In this document: in pieces, positions 1-12,545 of the stretch
Position numbering within the stretch: the first letter of the stretch is position 1
Layout: every line of letters starts with the position of its first letter
Assembly: GCA_947579605.1 (NCBI GenBank)
Contig: OX388325.1
Coordinates: 12,147,572 to 12,211,571, forward strand
DNA: 64,000 bases
Source of the DNA: Athripsodes cinereus
Taxonomy: Eukaryota; Arthropoda; Insecta; Trichoptera; Leptoceridae
Reading direction: 5' to 3'
Made by a program: the position numbers and the translations under genes
Notes under the pieces: model-generated
The model's database searches: none
The model's input: the letters and a program-made list of their open reading frames with translations, nothing else
What the model was told of the DNA's origin: nothing

Positions 1-239
1 TAGAACTTAAATACTTATAGTACCTAACCTTATGACAAGTGTTTATTTTTAAGTATTTATTTTTGGGGAATTTTCGAATGAGGCAGTTGCTTTAGTAAAA
101 TTTGTTTGATTGCATCACAAATATCTATTTCGACTTTTTAGCGAAGTGAAATCTTCTTAAAACTCATAATTTTATAAAATTGAAATTGATAGACTATTTT
201 AAGTTTCCAGCATTTTGGATTTGGTAGCTACCTATATAG

Positions 240-330
240 CAATACAAGAACAGGGGGGGGGGGGTTTAGCCGGTTCAAGTCCAGCACTACCTGGTCTGAA
301 AGGCTGGGTATCCATGACGGATTTTCCCCC
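240..330 (+). mobile_element. B-box-bearing SINE fragment
   Basis: CCGGTTCAAGTCCAGCACT is a B-box-like sequence following a run of 12 G. No A box is seen, so this is tentative. Confidence 0.3.
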
Positions 331-1146
331 ACAAAAAAGGTACATAGGAATTTGGAGAAATATCCGTGGATATAATTTTTCCACAAGTCAGATTTTTACC
401 CATATTCCTACTATTTATTTATTTATTAAATAAACGGCTAATGCCTTTTACAAACATAAAATATAATAAAACAGAACAAAAAAATACACATTTCACATTA
501 AATCCAAATAGGCTAATAAAAAACACACCATGTAAAAAATAACTTAATAGTAAAACAAGACAATATCTACATATTGCCACTTTAAAAAAAAAAGTATGCA
601 TTTAATAATAAAAGTAATAATCTACATAATTATGACTGGCGTCCCGGTATTCTTACCGCTCCAAGAATAAGTGGAATGAAAATATGAAAGAGGCCTACAT
701 CCAATAGTAGGTATAATAATATGTACATACAATAATTAACATGGTTTGTTGGGTGAAATGTCTTAAAATATAAAAATTAATAATTACGGAAATTTACAGA
801 CTTCTGAATTATTCAAAAAGGTGGTAATTGAAACAACAACTTTTCCAACCAACTGTCATTGTGCATTTTAGCTACCAAATTGATACTTGCTCGCCAATTC
901 GTTTGTAGTCGAACGACTACATAACGCGAAATGGCTGAGATCGTTGAAAATAAGTATATATTGCAATGAAATAATAATATGTAGGTAAGTATAAGTATTA
1001 TTAATATAAGACTTTAGTTGCGGCATGATAATATAAGAAAATAATAGTCAGTAGGTAAGAATAGAATAAGACTACAAGACACAAGAGAATCCATCACGGT
1101 AGAATGGTGTTGGTGCAACCAAACTCCGTTAATTACTACGAGTGCC
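331..1146. other. Stretch without recognised gene
   Basis: AT-rich sequence with low-complexity TTTATT runs. A short piece at 860-930 resembles the CGTTTGTAGTCGAACGACTA block of the foldback MITEs. Nothing else is supported. Confidence 0.5.
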
Positions 1147-1149
1147 TAA

Positions 1150-1693
1150 TGCGGTGTTCACATTTGGCGAATATCGTCAGGCGAGTTTCAAAATATATCG
1201 CCAAGCGAAAAAACAAAATTCGCCAGACATCCATTGATCGTCACACCTGTTCACACAGTCCACCGATATAGATAGGTACGATCTGTCAGATGCGCTTTGA
1301 TTTTGACACTGTTTTCAAAATGGCGGACGTCGAGATGGAGATCGCGAAGTGTTTATTTTTAGTCGAAAATGTTATAGTAGAGGTTATAAGGCGCCTTTTA
1401 ATTAAGGAAACAAACGCCACAAACCAACAATAAAGATAACAGCTGTCACGAAGCGGGAAACATTATAAAATTTATAGGTTATAAAGTTTTTACCATAGAT
1501 ATGAACGCCGCGCACATCTGCGCATGCGCAAATCGTTCATTCGGCTGAAAAAGTTGGAAGGTGGTCAACTCGAGACGATATCGTTTCTACTGGTTTTTAT
1601 CGTTTCAGACTAGCTGTCATTTTGTTCACACGGTTCAAATGGCTGGCGATATTTTGGTGCCCTGGCGATATTCGCCAAAGTGAGAACACCACA
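1150..1693. mobile_element. Harbinger-like MITE with TAA duplication
   Basis: TG(C/T)GGTGTTC ends followed by TTTGGCGAATATCG are inverted at both ends. TAA occurs at 1147-1149 and 1694-1696. The centre contains a 37-codon frame (1320-1433) beginning MADVEMEIAKC, and a block shared with the Siva upstream region. Confidence 0.6.
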
Positions 1694-1950
1694 TAACAAT
1701 CTCAGTATAAGAGTATAGTAATGTGCAATCATAAAGTAACAATTATTGCAGAATATAATGTATATATTATTTAGGTACCTATCTGTTATTTATTTCACAA
1801 CATCTCACGAGTATTAAGTAGATATTAAACACTCTATTCAACGTCTTTTCCTTATTATTTGAAAGAAAAATTCGAGTATCTAGCGAACCATGGTCTACCA
1901 GTCTACCACTGCGTTTCAACAATGAGCCTCTTCTGGCAATGACTACACAT

Positions 1951-2271
1951 TAGTGATGTAACGAATGTGTGATTTCGGAATATTGACTTGCTTAAATTTC
2001 TACAATTGCTCAAACATTAAAATTTCTACCCCCCCCCTGTCGCCGAATTTTCAAAATGGTATAGGAATTTAAAATATTTCAAAACTCCTCGGTTTTCTTA
2101 AAGAATATTTTCTTGCAGTACCATTTTCTACAATGTACCAGGTAAGTATCCGATACTTTCACCGAATTACCGATACTTTACTACCAAAATAATATTCGCA
2201 AAACATTCGCATATTTTTTGCGAATACTTTGAAATATGCGAATACGAATACGAATATTCGTTACATCACTA
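1951..2271. mobile_element. hAT-like MITE (TAGTGATGTAACGAAT ends)
   Basis: TAGTGATGTAACGAAT and its exact complement bound 321 bp. The interior carries the GTCGCCGAATTTTCAAAATGG and CTCCTCGGTTTTCTTAAAG blocks seen in many fragments of this window. No clean duplication is visible. Confidence 0.65.
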
Positions 2272-2394
2272 GTAGGTATGTGGTGCTCATTGCTGGAATA
2301 ATCTCCCTTCTTGTCATAGAATATCTCAACCTTTTAATGGTTTTAATTTAAATACTCCGTCGAGAAATGTTTATTATCTTCTATCTAATATGAA

Positions 2395-2520
2395 TTAGTT
2401 GGAAGAGATCGCACCTTTGCTATAACCTCGCCCTCTATATTTTGATTATATTTAATTTGAATGTTTACCTTTTATGTAATTGTTTGTAATCAATGTACAG
2501 TAAATGAATAAATAAATAAA
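2395..2520 (+). repeat. Non-LTR tail (AGTTGGAAGAGATCGC family)
   Basis: GTTGGAAGAGATCGCACCTT to CCTTTTATGTAATTG and (AAAT)n. Other copies: 26580-26715 (+), 28040-28190 (-), 41256-41405 (-); short pieces near 12865, 26820 and 29055. Confidence 0.65.
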
Positions 2521-2924
2521 TAACAAAAAATCCGTTCCCTAACCCCTTTCTATAGTTCCCGGTCCCTTTGAAGTGTTGGGTGTGTGGATTATGTTTTTTC
2601 TTCTCTTTTTGGTTTATATTGCGTAGGTTATTACTATTACTATTACTACTATTTTTTGTTAGGTAGGTATGTGTTTTGTTTAAATATGGACATGGTTAGA
2701 TGGAAGAAATCATTATAATCTCGCCACTGCATATCACATTTTTATGTAAATTGATTTGTTGATTTTTTATGTAACGATGATAAGACGATAATTTCAATTT
2801 TTTTTTCAAATTCAAATACCTATATTTATTATTGATAAATATACAATTTACAACAATAATCATTTACTTATAATTATACAGTAAGCAAAATAATAAAAGT
2901 AATAAATTAATTTAAAATATTATG

Positions 2925-3077
2925 TTTAAAATTAAATTAAAAACACTGTTTCATTCCATTATGAGAATTGTTTTAATTGTTAAAACGTTGTCAACTACAT
3001 TGTAGTTGAAAACGTTTTAACAATTAAAACAATTCTCATGGCGGAATGAAACAGTGTTTTTTAATTTAATTTTAAAT
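2925..3077. repeat. Palindrome, second Penelope-like family
   Basis: Arms of about 70 bp (AACACTGTTTCATTCC to AAAACGTT) mirror around CAACTACATTGTAGTTG. The GTTGAAAACGTTTT part is laid out like the hammerhead 3' half at 56541-56684. It is followed by AATATAATCTTTTATAATG, also found after 43330. Confidence 0.6.
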
Positions 3078-3516
3078 ATAATCTTTTATAATGTATTTCC
3101 ACAAAGTTACACTAGAAAATATAGAAATAAATTCAATTTAAAACTAGCTATAGGCACACCTTCAGGTTAACTATGTACTACAATTTTTTTTTTAATAAAG
3201 CTATCTATACCTACCTAAAAACTGAGTAATTTGAGACGAATCGATAATTGAAAAAATACTCTAAAAATGCACAAAAATAAGTAGATAATTACAAAATAAT
3301 TAAATAACGAAAACATTGTAGGTAATACAATTCTGTTTTATTTGAAAAAGGAAATATTTTTTGTATATTTTGTGAGAGTTCGGAGATAATAAGTGAGTCA
3401 TATTAAAAAGGTCGTTCAACGCGTCATTCACGATATAGAGATCATGATCCGAATGAATTGGTCGTTCAAAACAACATGATCCGCAGATAAACAGACAAAC
3501 ATAAAACAATTAGTAT

Positions 3517-3770
3517 CCAGTGGTGCACCCGGTAAAGAATTGGTCTTCCACTCTTCTGCGTAAGTTTTCGAGTGCCCTGTAAAAGGCAGGTGTTCGAAAA
3601 AATAAGACATTTTATATCTTAAATTCAGCGATGAGGTTTGCCACCCATCCTGAATGTCTTGATTTTATATTGGCACGAAGAGGACAGTTTGCATGTTTCT
3701 TACATGCAGCTGATCTGCTGGCTACCCCACTTGTGGGATATGCCGTGATGGTATAGTATAGTATAGTAAA
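3517..3770 (+). mobile_element. Short retroposon (GTAAAGAATTGGTCT family) with (TAGTA)n tail
   Basis: Starts near GTG-GCACCCGGTAAAGAATTGG, passes CCTGTAAAAGGCAGGTGTTC and ends ATGCCGTGATGGTATAGTAT. About 250 bp, non-coding. Confidence 0.75.
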
Positions 3771-3962
3771 ACAATTAGTCACTGTGGTATTATATATAAT
3801 ATTACATTATTAATTTTATTTTAGATATACCTATTTACGCATATAAACCTTTTACTTGTTCACATAAAATAGAAATAACAATGACGAAATAATAGTTTCC
3901 TTCATTTCGTATTTTGATAATCTAGAAATATTTAAACGCACTTTTTCTGCTGTATTACTAAT

Positions 3963-4395
3963 GTCCTCAGCCCGCTGCTATTCATAGTGGTCATGGATTA
4001 TCTCACAAATCAAGAAATGAATAGTACCATTAAGAAGTTGCTTTTTGCGGATGATGTAGTTCTGATATCAGAAAGCTTTAATGATGTGCAAAACACCTTA
4101 GAAAAATGGAGGCAACTATTAGAGGACAATGGTTTAAAAATCAGTAGGAAAAAGACTGAATATTTGCACCTACCATTTGAATACCCAAATGGATAAGTGG
4201 ACTGCGACTCACTTATCCACAAAGATGGAGGGTGTGCAGCAGATGTGGATCATAGAATAGGTGTGGGGTGATTGAAGTTTAGAGTAGTATCGGGAATCTT
4301 ATGTGATCCTAAAATGCCAATAAAACTTAAAGGTAAAATATACCAGACTATCGTCAGGCCCACGATAATGTATGGCTCGGATTGCTGGACTGTAG
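3963..4395 (+). pseudogene. Non-LTR (RTE-like) reverse transcriptase fragment
   Basis: A frame from 3987 holds LLFADDVVLISES, the FADD catalytic motif, and GLKISRKKTEYL. After a stop the sequence resumes with VVSGILCDPKMPIKLKGKIY and IMYGSDCW, the next conserved blocks. Truncated and broken. Confidence 0.85.
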
Positions 4396-5030
4396 GTAGG
4401 TATCAGTAGCGGGACTAGACTTTTTATATTGGGCATGCTTTCGTAATGTTTTTTTTTTATTATTTCCACAATTCGGTATATATGAATTTAAGAAAATACC
4501 CGACTCACCAAATTTCTACCTCCCCGTCGCCAAAATTTCAATTTAGTATAGGAATTTCAGATATTTCACGATCTCATCGTTTTTGTATAATAATTTCAGA
4601 CAATATCCAACTTTTTGCTAGGCATGCTGTGCTTTTTTGCACGTATGGAAAGCACGCCACTGGTAGGTATATAATAAATAAAATACGTTCAACAGGGTAT
4701 AGGTAATATTTTTTATTCTACATACATTCGTAGGTGGTGCAATGCAACTATAAACTACATTATTTGTACGTAATATTTATTTAGTTAGGTATGAGATATT
4801 AAAGCGTAAAGAAAGTCACTATGCGGAAAATAATAGTATGCAAGACAATCACAAAAACATTAAAACCGTGAATAATGTGACAGCATAAGTCGCATGCGAT
4901 CTGAGTGAACGCCCGTGACTAGAAGTTCGTGAATTGTTGAATATCTACATATTTTTATCAAATTGATTTATTTATCCAAATATATTGTTTCATTTATTGA
5001 TTTATTGCTTTTATTTATTTATTTTTAAGT

Positions 5031-5250
5031 CGATTCCGCTTAATTGGGACAGCCGCTTATTTGGGACAAATCTCGAAGAACAGAAACCAATACTAAATTT
5101 ATATGTTTAATTGGGACAACATTCCACTTAATTAGGACAGTAAATTTAAAATCCCAGCACATAATATTATGTTACACATATTCTCAAGAAAAAATATATG
5201 ACGCGATGTCTTATTTTTGTCAATTTTATTTTTCAAGAATTTGAACCTTG
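5031..5250. mobile_element. One-ended copy of the Tigger-like MITE
   Basis: GTCGATTCCGCTTAATTGGG, then CAGCCGCTTATTTGGGACAA, matches the left part of 48416-48866. The right end is absent. Confidence 0.65.
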
Positions 5251-5400
5251 CCAAAATGCCAAGAAATGATTTGACACCTTCCAGTAAAATTGGTTTGATT
5301 AGGTCCAAGGGCGTCAGCGAATAGTATAGAATAATTTAACCTGACTTCACAGTTGCCCACTCCGATTTTAGTTTTAATTTAGTCTAAAATAAAAATAAAT

Positions 5401-5427
5401 TTGTAAATAACTCTCTCTCTCTCTCAC
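5401..5427 (-). repeat. (GA)n tract at a 5' splice site
   Basis: CT repeats on the + strand (GA on the coding strand) begin directly at the GTGAGAG donor of the secreted-protein exon. Length variation would change the intron start, not the donor itself. Confidence 0.6.
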
Positions 5428-5566
5428 CTTCTTCCGGCTCATTATCATTAACAGATTTAAGGAACTCATCATACTGTCTAAGGCTGGATGATATTTTAAT
5501 AGGTCTGCTGTCCAACCCACTGGACAGAAGTAAAATGGAGAACACCAGGGAAGTCCATACAACCAT
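5428..5566 (-). CDS. First coding exon of an unidentified secreted protein
   Basis: An exon from 5573 to 5428 follows a TTTTTCAG acceptor; ATG at 5566 begins seven bases inside it. It encodes MVVWTSLVFSILLLSSGLDS, a typical signal peptide with likely cleavage near residues 17-21. A polar stretch rich in Ser, Asp and Glu then runs to residue 46. It ends at a GTGAGAG donor that runs into a (GA)n tract. The next exon (phase 1) was not found downstream to position 1. I do not recognise the family; a peptide hormone precursor or secreted enzyme is possible. Confidence 0.55.
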
Positions 5567-6679
5567 TGTTAAACTGAAAAATAATAAAATAATTAAGAAA
5601 ATTAATTCGCAAATATTGAGGCATATATTTCCAATCGACGTTAAGTCCAATTTATATCAAATTTCAACTAAACATTGACAATCTGTTTTCCGACTACTTG
5701 ACCCAATATTTGTGTTCCATTCTCCGCTAAATATGTAAGAAAATCGCTGTAAAAAAATAGCTTTATTCCCAACTACGTTGAGTCCGTCTTACATTTGGTA
5801 TTGAACAACCATTAGTCCGCAGACAGCCAATCACAGCTCTAGATTTATCCAAATTCGATATGGCGTCCTAAAATCTGTAAACATTTATGTATTTTCCAGA
5901 AACCGTTTAAATCCTTATAAAAGTTTCAAACTCCGTAAAGTCCAAAAATTATTTGATATATATGAGGTGAATCTGTAGTATTTTTAATTATTTTTTTATA
6001 TACCAGTAGATACCTATCAGATATATAGGCCTACCAGAAAACCAAGTAAAATGGACTTATCGCCGATTAGAACTATACACCTCAATCTCTTCGATACTGT
6101 CGGCAATTTGTAACACTTCATCTAAATTAGATGTATCAATAGTACATTTATGTCTGTAATAGAGCGCAGCATTGACTATCTAATATTTATTTATTTATTT
6201 ATTTTATTCATCTTGCACATCATCATTTACATAACAAAATCCGCAAAGCAATTTAAATTTAAAAAAATGTGATGATATGCAATGGCGAGATTATTATTTG
6301 GTATATTAGTGATTTCCTCCATCTAACCACGTATTTCATTGTTACGTTTTTTAATCTTCATGTTGTGCCTGTTAGTGTATGATTGTGTGTAAATAAATTT
6401 ATATGTCGCAGAAAAATTATGAAAATCGATTATTGTTGAAATTCCTAGAAGTAAGATGATCATTCAGAGAAGATATTAAAATAACAAGTCTGTAGGGTGA
6501 TTCAATAACTTGTTTATATAAAAATTAATCAATATTACTACCTATTTATTAATTACATTCACCATCAATGTTTGAATTTTAATTAAAAATATCCTTTGTT
6601 TTTATGAACATCCAGTTAAGAATATATTATTATTATTCATATCTCATTTATTTAACAAAATAACATTAGAATCTACATT

Positions 6680-7045
6680 TTGAACACAATATAAGATTAA
6701 CAATAAAATTTAAATATAATATTAAATAATAAAAACAATAAAATATTAAAATAAATTTATATTCAAAATGTAGAACCCCAACATTATTCGAGTTAATCTT
6801 TCCATGATGTCCTATGAAAATAGTACAATCATGGGAGATCACTAACAGATCTACAGGGACAAAAACCTTCTAACTATCCTGGTGGACGATAGAAAAACAG
6901 CCTTCTGCATGCTGTACTTGAGCCTGTCATCTACTCCCAGTTTTCTGAGATTGCTTGACAAACTCTTAGGTATTAAACCATTCACAGACAACACTATAGG
7001 CACGATGATTGTGGTAGGTGTTCTCCACATATCTTTATTATTATT
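6680..7045 (-). pseudogene. Non-LTR element 3' end, family with VPIVLSVNGLIPKSL tail
   Basis: The - strand encodes TTIIVPIVLSVNGLIPKSL and STRIVRRFLSL-stop, then a 3' region of about 200 bp. Nearly identical to 37252-37600. Confidence 0.75.
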
Positions 7046-7464
7046 ATTATTGGACAACATTAAAGTGTCGTTTAGGTGCCAAAGCACCTCAAGGACACTT
7101 TACAATTCATCAATATTTCCTTTGTTAATTAATTTGTTTTTAATAATTTTTTTATGTTTCAATGACAATAATATTATTGTTGTATTATGTACTCTGCGTC
7201 TGATAATGCATGGTTTATGAAATAAATGTTTTTAATATCTCGTACTATACTTATTATATTTAATCTTTTTTACTGAAACGGTTAAGGGGTTAATTTGGTC
7301 AAATCATTTAATTTCTTTAGGGAAATCATCGCTCAGGGTTGTTATTTTAACATTATTCCATTTTTTTCTTTTCGCGTCGGTCAGTATCAAAAAGAATAAA
7401 AAATAAAATGTTAAAAACTTGAAATCTATATTCCTGTTCCCTCCCAGAAAGCAACGACCTTTTT

Positions 7465-7680
7465 GCAGCTCCCAGATTTTTTTAAAGAATATTTTCTTGC
7501 AGTAATTTTTCCTACATTGTACCGGGTAAGAATCCGGTACTTTTACCGAATTACCGACACTTTATTACCAAAAAAATATTCGCAAAACATTGGCATATTT
7601 TTTTGCGAATACGAATACTTTGAAATATGCGAATATTCGCGAATGCGAATGTGAATACGAATATTCGTTACATCACTAGT
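7465..7680. mobile_element. Partial copy of the TAGTGATGTAACGAAT MITE family
   Basis: One end (ATTCGTTACATCACTA, ending near 7677) and the adjacent GCGAATA-rich block are present; the other end is missing. Confidence 0.65.
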
Positions 7681-7689
7681 ACCTATCCT

Positions 7690-9000
7690 ATATGTATTAT
7701 TCTGATACCCGCTTGCATAATACATCATTCCCGCAGTACAACTAATTAACCCTCTCGCTATCAGTATACCCGTACAGGCACATGAAGAATTTTATTTATT
7801 AAAATTCACCTAATCACAAATAAACGATTTAATTATCTAGGTTGATATTATTTAAAATTAATTGGAAGGCAATAAACCCGCCATTTGTACCTTGTGTAAT
7901 TGCGCAATAAAGATTATTTTTATTTTATTTTTTTCTTTAGAAAGGTTGATTCTATAAGGTAGAATATTTTTTTTTATTGGAGTAATTAAGTAATTGATGT
8001 GTTATTTATTTCCGAACTTTAAATTTTATTTTTGATAGATATTTCCGTGTTATCGAATTTTGATGAGACTATAGTTTTGAGCATCCATATTTTCTATTTA
8101 TGTTATTCTCGATAATTTTTGTCGAATTATTCGTAAATATAAAAAATATAAGTAACAAAATCATAAAGTTTTTAAAGTGTCCTTAAACAAACGATATCCT
8201 AATACAAACATATAGGCTTCCTTCAGAAACGGTAAGAGATTTTTGAAAAATCATTTTAATTTACAAAACAATACACGTATTCATTATATATATAAAAAAA
8301 ATCCAGAAAGGCGATACAAGAAAATTAACAACAATCTTACCTTTATCTTAAATTCTTTGGCACAAAAATAATTGTTGAAAAAATCACAACATTACACTAA
8401 AGAACCAACTAAAAAAAATACGTTATCAAAAAAATATTATTTTATGTCGAAAGTATTTTTTGTTAACATTGCAACACTATTGACTAATTATTAATCTTGT
8501 TATTATTTTATCTTTGGTTTCTAAATTTAAATATTTGAATTTTATAAATGGAACATGAACACGGTAATGACAGTTGGTGTTATATCGGACAGAACATTAT
8601 GCAGTTCATTGATGCGTGATATAGTGGTGACTTTTATAGCGTATTATTGACTAATTTCATTAATTATGCATTATTTATGATGACAAAACTCTTAACAAAT
8701 ACATGAATATATAGATAATATTGTATGAACTTGGTCTAATTATCCAAATCTTTGTTTATTGTTTCGTAGTTTTCGCATTTTATTGGCTAGTACACCTGCG
8801 TATGAGACGATCTTAAGAAAATTACTCAAACAAAAAACCTCATCCGCATAATCAGTAGATTGTGCAAATTCTCTTTAATAGGAAACAGGAAAGGTGTCCC
8901 GATGTAAACGAATAGACTTAGGCTGGTTTAAGTGCACTTGCTTCCTGCTACGTTGATAAATATATATTTTATTGAATGTTTTGTAATAAATTCCACTATT
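7690..9000. other. Stretch without recognised gene
   Basis: AT-rich, no long frame, no clear repeat ends and no splice-bounded coding sequence seen. Confidence 0.5.
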
Positions 9001-9004
9001 TGTC

Positions 9005-9170
9005 CGGTGTCCTTTAAACTGCCGGTGTTCGTAAAACATTACGAATGAGACATTTTACTAAATAACGTCATCCATCCTGATTGTCGTATTTTTTTATTGG
9101 TACGGAGAGGACAACTCGCATATTTAATACCAGATGTAGTTAGTTCGTTGGCTACTTATAATGAATACCT
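9005..9170 (+). repeat. Decayed copy of the GTAAAGAATTGGTCT retroposon
   Basis: GCCGGTGTTCGTAAAACATT, CATCCATCCTGATTGTC and GTACGGAGAGGACAAC align with the family consensus, diverged. Confidence 0.5.
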
Positions 9171-9219
9171 TCGTATATTCGCGAGGCTCTCGAAATGGAA
9201 CCGGCACTCCTACATAATA

Positions 9220-9625
9220 CGTCCCTCTTCTGACTAACGGTCGTATCTGCCTGAAGCCTGAATGTAAATTGTTCAGGAGAGCGCATTTTGTGTTTTGCCG
9301 TACATATTTTCGTCTCTCCTAGTTATATTATGATACATTGTAAATATATTACATTATTTTATTTGTACCTATTCTTATATATCTCAGAATCATTTTTGTG
9401 ATGAAATTTTGAGGAATTTGTAAATACGACAACACATTTTATTTAGAGTAATTCGTAAATACAACAACAAATCAGAAAGCTATTCTAGGATAACGGTAAC
9501 AGTTACAGGGGTGATCTTCAGTAAGAACATGCAGGGCACATATAAATACACATTGGATGGCATTGGTGATCATAACTCGATTTCGCCAAAAATGTCAGAT
9601 ACGACAGTTAGTCAGAAGAGGGACG
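9220..9625. mobile_element. MITE with CGTCCCTCTTCTGACTAAC ends
   Basis: The 30-bp inverted ends are nearly perfect. ATA lies on both flanks (9217-9219, 9626-9628), a possible 3-bp duplication. No coding content. Confidence 0.65.
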
Positions 9626-10827
9626 ATATAGGGAGGACGCATTTACGATGGCTAGGTCTTAATAGTAATAGAAGAAACTGTCAAGAATAAGTAGCAAATA
9701 TGTGTGAATTGACGTAATTAAGAGTAGTCAGAGGTCCTGAATTCAGTAACGAAGTACAGAAGGGATCATTGAGGAACTAACTAGGCGCAACGCCCCCCAA
9801 TGCAGCTAGGGCAAGAGGAAGAAGATGGATGCAGTTTTGGTAGCACTTGGAGTTCGCTTCATGGAGCTCTCGGTAAAGAATAAGACTCCCACCCTTTTAA
9901 TCTTTCAGCTACTCCAATTTACCCTCCCTTCTTGACTAATGATATTGTCCATTGAAAAAAAATATAAAAATATGCCTCGATACCAAACAGCGTGAAAGAG
10001 TTTTGAAAAGGCTTATCCAGTATTAGAAAGATATGATGGCTAACGTAAGTACCTACATAGTTTTTGAATCAATAAAGTAAGAATAGCTAATGATAGTGAT
10101 TTATTTAAATGTAGAGATAATATAAATGAGGTAATTAGGCATGCCGACTTGATAAGACACAACCAATGCACCATGGGGTACTCCGCATCGAGATAGTCAA
10201 TATTAGAATCCTCCACCTCATGCTAGCTAGATAAAACATTAATTATTATAGTTGGGAGAACGCTTATACATCGGTAAATGGCGCAGCATATAAAACTGTT
10301 TTATTGTTTTCTTGTAAGAACATTCTTACAACTAGTTAAAAGAACAATTAGATATAATTAATGTTGTGCAGCTATATTTAGCTGCGAAAGTCTTAATGCA
10401 ATAAAAATATTGCCAAGAAGCATTAACTCAAAATTAAACAAAAATTATTCTTAATTACCAATTATGAAACTAGATGTTTAATACGAAAATGGTCTTAGGT
10501 GACAACGAAATTAATTGCTATATTTGTGGAGTCTCCTCCTATCTATATCATCACAGAATCATCTACAAGTGAGGTAGTCAGCGGATCAATCGTGTGTAAT
10601 ACGTTATAGGTGTACCCAGAGTGTAAATTGGGGCAATTGCTCCTACCAAAGATCTTGAAAAAAGTCGGAAAGTAGACAAAATTATATAATAACACCCTCT
10701 CTTTCAGATAAATATATACCGTCTTCGTCATCCTTTCATATTACATTCTCTCCACATGTCTTCTATATCATAGCTCATTTACCTACACACTCATTCTATC
10801 CACCACACTCCATAGGTATTCTCCTGC

Positions 10828-11020
10828 AGGGCTACTCTTGACATAATCTAAATACGATCTCAATCTAGTCTTGATCTTGATTATACGACGCACGAAGGGA
10901 TATGGTCAAAAACACCAATGGCCAATATTTTGAAAAAAAAAACACCAAAATTTTGGCAAATAGTCACTCCGTGCGTCGTATGATTAAGATCATGTTTAGA
11001 TTTTGTCAAGAGTAACCCTG
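10828..11020. mobile_element. Foldback MITE with CAGGG(C/T)TACTCTTGAC ends
   Basis: Inverted arms of about 70-75 bp run inward to ATACGACGCACG on both sides of a short AT-rich loop. No target duplication is clear. Confidence 0.65.
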
Positions 11021-11029
11021 CTGATGTCC

Positions 11030-11930
11030 TCATTCCTCACTCTTCTTCTAATATTCCTCATTAGATAATTTTATAACCACAAACGAAAATAAAACTATCT
11101 TGTTAGGTAAATATATTTTAGATAACCCGTTTGTGCGGATGTTTTGTGGAAAATAACTAATCAACTTAATGACATAGCCCATATTTGCCTACCTATCTAT
11201 AAATAATTCACATACATGGTTCGAGCTAATCCACTATGAAAGATAATATGAATTTTATATTATTATGGATACTAACGCGACTCCTAATGCTCTAAATACC
11301 TAACCTAACACTTAATAACCCAGGACACAGACACAGAGCGCAAATTGAATCCGGGCTGAAAATTGAATCTGGGACCTCGTGGCTCAAACAAGAGCGTTAC
11401 CTCCGTACTAGATCGGCCATCAGTAGTACCTACCTATCAACCAGCATGTATGTAAATGCCAAACTACCTATTTAATATTGTACTTGCATTGTATTATTGT
11501 TTTCATTTCCAATATTTATGTATATGTATACCTGTAATTGATTAATTATTCTCAAAGATCAACTATTACCTATTATTACACTAATAACTTATAGTGCAAA
11601 GTATGTATGTTTATCATTTAATACAAACCTCTTTGATAAAGTTGTCGCGGGACCACAAACTCCACAGATACTTGCATTATCTAAAGCCACGGATGTACCG
11701 CTGTGACTATACAAACCATAATAACCACAAAACGTCCGGTGGTGAATCCATTCGAGTAATAACAACATTAAGTCATCCATATTCGCAAAATATTGCATAT
11801 TTTTAGACCTGCTAACAAACCATGGCTATAGTAACCTGATTAAATGGAAAACCTCACCTAAGTACTTTATGATGCTTTTTTTAAGATGTAAACCAGCGAA
11901 GCACAAAGCCAGATAAAAAAATGTCAATAC
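11030..11930. other. Stretch without recognised gene
   Basis: AT-rich. Two overlapping 69-70 codon frames near 11590-11806 show no recognisable family and no supporting splice sites. Confidence 0.45.
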
Positions 11931-11934
11931 CAGT

Positions 11935-12260
11935 GATTGATAAAGTATCGGATATTCGGTCAAAGTACCGGATATTTAATAATTCGAGTAGGTATATATT
12001 CTTTAAGAAAACTGAGGAGTTTTTGAAATATTTCGAAAATTCGGCGACGGGAGGGGGGGGCTAGAGATTTTTTAAGTATTCGGTATTAACATACACAATC
12101 GTCGGTACAAAATACCCGGTACATTGTAGGAAAAGGTACTGTGAGAAAATACTCTGTAAGAAAACCGAGGAGTTTTTGAAATATATAAAATTCCTATAGG
12201 TACCATTTTGAAAATTCGGTGACGGGGGAGGGGAAGAAATTTTAATGTGTGAGTATTTCT
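11935..12260. repeat. Fragments of the CGAGGAGTTTTTGAAAT repeat family
   Basis: Two partly overlapping copies of AAAACCGAGGAGTTTTTGAA followed by CCATTTTGAAAATTCGG and a G-run. They belong to the interior of the MITE family at 1951-2271. Confidence 0.6.
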
Positions 12261-12394
12261 AGAAATTAAAACTATTAGTGTTAATTTTCTTATAGCGGCC
12301 CGTCATTGGCTCATAATCTTCCCGAAAGGCCCCTGTTCCCTATAAGTCTGTGCATCTCTGATCTAAACACTCAATACTTTTAATTATGTAATTT

Positions 12395-12545
12395 TAAACA
12401 AGTGTTTCTGTCTACTATAGATTATTGATTCCGAGAGAGACGTCGTTCGATTTATCAGGTCATCATCAATCTTATGTAAGTGGAAAGACGTTTCTCTCGG
12501 AATCAATTATCTATATTAGAAAGAAACACTTGTTTCAAATTACAT
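12395..12545. repeat. Inverted repeat, possible third Penelope-like junction
   Basis: ACAAGTGTTTCTGTCTACTA and ATTGATTCCGAGAGAGACGTC on the left are mirrored on the right. Between the arms the - strand reads TTGATGATGACCTGATAAAT then CGAACGACG, reminiscent of a hammerhead, but stem II is too weak to call. Confidence 0.5.

Noticed and set aside
215..433. 72-codon frame with a G-run
   Set aside because: It runs through a G homopolymer and a B-box-like sequence and shows no family or splice support; it is chance coding in a repeat.
11589..11806. Two opposed 69-70 codon frames
   Set aside because: They overlap each other, match nothing I know and lack splice signals.
12420..12480. Hammerhead between the inverted arms
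   Set aside because: A TGATGA and CGAAC layout exists, but stem II has only two pairs and the core is incomplete.
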